Of a DNA stretch of 64,000 nt, positions 61,835 through 64,000 are shown in pieces. Source of the DNA: an uncultured Verrucomicrobiales bacterium (GTDB taxonomy: Bacteria > Verrucomicrobiota > Verrucomicrobiia > Verrucomicrobiales > Akkermansiaceae); assembly GCA_947039485.1 (NCBI GenBank), contig CAMQZC010000008.1, positions 20,879 to 84,878 on the forward strand, written 5' to 3'. Below the pieces are notes generated by a model, which saw only the letters and a program-made list of their open reading frames with translations, was not told where the DNA came from and ran no database searches. Position 1 is the stretch's first letter. Each line of letters begins with the position of its first letter. The position numbers and the translations under genes were made by a program.

Positions 61835-63821
61835 CAACATGCTTGATCACAAGATCTGATCCATCCACGGAAAAATGATCATCATCCCAATAGATAATTT
61901 CACCTTGATCTCCGTTTATTTTTAATTTGTGCTTATCGGGAAAGAAGAAATCCTCCACATCAACGACAGTGATTAATCCTTCCTTCTCCATATCATCCAA
62001 CAAGAGATTCGTTCGTTGACTTCTCTTTATATAGTCTGCGTAACTTGCTATATTTCCCGTATAATCTGGCGAGAACTTGTACGCGTATGTTCTTGCCTGC
62101 CTATACGCTTTCGAATCAAATCCTTGCTCTGGGCTCGGCTGCAAAACAATCAACGTTTTGCCCATCGCCTTAATAGCATGGGCAAATTGCCTTAAGCCGA
62201 CCTCCATGATACTTGCCGAATCAAGCAAATCGGGCTTCTGCTTATGCTTTAAAACAATCTTCATATAGGGTGGCTCATTATTAGCCCCCTCAATATATGA
62301 ATTTAATCGAGATGAGGCAATCACATAATCAATATTTTCCTGCCTTGACAACCACTCTAAAATTGCTTCCATACGCTCAGATGAGGTATTTCCCTTACCT
62401 ATAACATCTACATGTCTAGCTAAGAGACGCGACCTATTAATATAAAGGCCATTAATTTGATTACGCTCCGAATAAGCATTCATTGCAGACACATAATGCA
62501 TAGCATGACTATCCCCGATCAACACATAGCGAGGATTAACATCTTCGCCAAGCACTTTAAGAGCCTTCGATTCTTCCTCTTCTCCAGCGCTCTTCGGGTA
62601 GTCACCCAAAGTTGAATTTGGTAATTTCTTAAAACCATAGAAACTGCCATCATCTGTGACGATTATCCCCGAAGCCCTCGCTAACACGGGCACTTTTACC
62701 ACGAGCACAGCGTAACTGATGACGAACACCGACGAAAGAGAAGTGATAATCAGACCCCTTTTCAAACTCCAGTTTGTACTAAAACGCACAGGCATCTCCA
62801 CGTACCGCCAAGAGAGGTATGCCATCATCAAAGAAAGCAGAAAAACAGATGCCAGCCCCCATGGATTCTCAGAGTTAAAGCTGTAGTAATTCCAGTAAAC
62901 AATAAGCGGCCAGTGCCACAAGTATAATGAATAGGAAATTTTCCCAACAAAAACGAAAGGAGACGATTTGAGCAGCTTGCCAATCAGCCCGAAACAACCA
63001 TAACGAATGAGCAACGCCGTACCTAAAACAGGCGGTAAGGCCATCAATCCGGGGAACATCGTTGCATCATCATAGGCAAAAAAAGGAAGCACGCAGAGCA
63101 ACAAACCTAGATAGGCATAAATCTTGAAGGAAATCCCCTCCTCCGCGCTATTAACTCGAGGCCAGTAAGCCAGCAGCGACCCAGCCAAAAGCTCCCAGGC
63201 ACGCGTCGGTAATAAAAAGAAATTAAAGGTATCTGCACCAATAATATTACAGAAAATCGATAAGCCTAACGAAGCAAGCGCCAACACAGAGAGAACAACA
63301 AAGCTCCGCCTTATCCCCACACGAAAACAGAGCAACATCAGCAATGGAATAACCATATAAAACTGTTCCTCAACCCCTAAAGACCAAAGATGAAGCAAGG
63401 GATTATTAGCGCTATCTAGGTCAAAATATCCTGAATTCTTATAGAAAAACACATTCGTCACAAAGGCCCCGCTATACCTCGCCGCACGTAGTATCGACTC
63501 CAACCCCTCTCCAGCATAAAGAAAGAGTGATGAGAGCAAGACAGCCAGGATAAGAACCGCGTAAGCCGGAATAATACGCCGTATACGCTTACTATAGAAA
63601 TTAGCAATCGAGAACTGACCCTTCTTTGAGGAATTGAGAATCCCCTGCGTAATCAAATAGCCAGAAATTACAAAGAAAATATCAACACCTACATAACCGC
63701 CGGGGCAAAGCGAGGCAAGAATATGGTAAACAACGATGGGCAAGACCGCCAGCGTCCTAATACCATCGATATGCGGGTAATAATTTTTATGCAAGGTTTC
63801 CACATTACGCTCTGACGACAT
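61788..63821 (-). CDS. OafA/YrhL-type membrane acyltransferase with SGNH domain
   Basis: A 677-aa protein with an N-terminal acyltransferase-3 domain of about ten helices (PHIDGIRTLAVLPIVVYH, GGYVGVDIFFVISGYLI, NPLLHLWSLGVEEQFY) and a C-terminal periplasmic SGNH hydrolase-like domain with GDSHAMHY (block I) and DDDHFSVDGS (block V Asp-His). Such proteins O-acetylate surface polysaccharides such as O-antigen. The gene is clearly more AT-rich than the rest of the window, suggesting transfer. A second copy begins at its left on the map (63954). Confidence 0.9.
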   Translation of the reverse strand: MSSERNVETLHKNYYPHIDGIRTLAVLPIVVYHILASLCPGGYVGVDIFFVISGYLITQGILNSSKKGQFSIANFYSKRIRRIIPAYAVLILAVLLSSLFLYAGEGLESILRAARYSGAFVTNVFFYKNSGYFDLDSANNPLLHLWSLGVEEQFYMVIPLLMLLCFRVGIRRSFVVLSVLALASLGLSIFCNIIGADTFNFFLLPTRAWELLAGSLLAYWPRVNSAEEGISFKIYAYLGLLLCVLPFFAYDDATMFPGLMALPPVLGTALLIRYGCFGLIGKLLKSSPFVFVGKISYSLYLWHWPLIVYWNYYSFNSENPWGLASVFLLSLMMAYLSWRYVEMPVRFSTNWSLKRGLIITSLSSVFVISYAVLVVKVPVLARASGIIVTDDGSFYGFKKLPNSTLGDYPKSAGEEEESKALKVLGEDVNPRYVLIGDSHAMHYVSAMNAYSERNQINGLYINRSRLLARHVDVIGKGNTSSERMEAILEWLSRQENIDYVIASSRLNSYIEGANNEPPYMKIVLKHKQKPDLLDSASIMEVGLRQFAHAIKAMGKTLIVLQPSPEQGFDSKAYRQARTYAYKFSPDYTGNIASYADYIKRSQRTNLLLDDMEKEGLITVVDVEDFFFPDKHKLKINGDQGEIIYWDDDHFSVDGSDLVIKHVENRLNQLMKKSTPEK

Positions 63822-63895
63822 GAGAGAATTATAACTAAGACTAACTTAAAGTCAATAGCAATACGCCATCACATACCCCTTGCAAAAAGGATCCC

Positions 63896-64000
63896 CGTAT
63901 GTGTCTTGCTACTGGTATCGGGCTGCAGCAAGCGAGCTCAAGAAAATTCTGATTTATTTCTCAGGCGTACTTTTCTTCATCAATTGATTTAGACGATTCT
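63896..64000. repeat. Direct repeat, copy 2 (cut by the window edge)
   Basis: It matches 61730-61834 (102 of 105 bases by eye) and probably continues beyond the window. Confidence 0.9.
63954..64000 (-). CDS. Second acyltransferase gene, 3' end only
   Basis: The minus strand from the right edge reads into LNQLMKKSTPEK and a TAA stop, identical to the C-terminus of the gene at 61788. It is therefore a tandem paralogue whose body lies outside the window. Function is presumed the same. Confidence 0.75.
   Translation of the reverse strand, partial: NRLNQLMKKSTPEK

Overview
This 64 kb window looks like chromosome from a Gram-negative member of the Verrucomicrobiota, most likely Akkermansia or a close gut relative. 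The supporting signs are a PEP-CTERM protein ending in a VPEPATTTLSLLALAGLMARRRR-type tail, a TIGR04073-like exosortase-associated protein, a GH109-type glycosidase (alpha-N-acetylgalactosaminidase family), a double-length UvrA (1832 aa, as in other PVC bacteria), lipid A genes (lpxA and an LpxR-like deacylase) and MeaB. The species is inferred. Most of the window has the even, moderately GC-rich composition of a core chromosome. The last gene (an acyltransferase at 61.8-63.8 kb) is visibly more AT-rich.

Layout. 0-5.5 kb: carB (5' end cut by the window edge), a GH109-like oxidoreductase-fold glycosidase, and two small phage-tail-like genes. 5.6-7.6 kb: a Cys-rich repeat protein, rph and a membrane rhodanese. 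7.6-16 kb: a SNF2 helicase, thioredoxin, RNase Z, LpxR, a ResB-like/CcsA cytochrome c assembly pair and a 54-aa lipoprotein. 16-21 kb (minus strand): a CbiX-domain protein, fused secDF, an SDR and an ankyrin protein. 21-28.5 kb: lpxA, gph, rlmH, obgE, tRNA-Val, ridA, coaC and an acyl-ACP/acyl-CoA synthetase. 28.6-35.4 kb: tRNA-Arg, an amidase with a small membrane partner, an EF-hand protein, a DMT exporter, a PEP-CTERM protein with a 5' frameshift, a lipoprotein/CAT-like locus scarred by a tandem duplication, and the TIGR04073 protein. 35.4-43.3 kb: the ahbC/ahbD heme genes, rpsU, a LOG protein, a lipoprotein amidase, tRNA-Glu, a MATE pump followed by a deleted MATE copy, and purN. 43.4-48.8 kb: the distal ribosomal-protein operon (rplX-rplE-rpsH-rplF-rplR-rpsE-rplO) and secY. 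48.9-64 kb: an MFS/PlsC fusion, carboxynorspermidine synthase, xerD, a lipoprotein, meaB, giant uvrA and two tandem acyltransferase genes (the second cut off).

How the parts connect. AhbC and AhbD point to heme made from siroheme, and the CbiX-domain protein and the CcsA/ResB pair may belong to the same heme and cytochrome economy. LpxA, LpxR, the acyltransferases and the MFS-PlsC protein concern the envelope. secDF and secY are the protein-export core. CarB and PurN are nucleotide synthesis.

Two window-wide patterns stand out. Many genes have a TTGACN-17 bp-TANNNT promoter whose -10 box ends only 6-10 bases before the start codon, and Shine-Dalgarno sequences are nearly absent. Tandem-duplication scars occur at three places (33.5-34.3, 41-42.6 and 61.7-64 kb).
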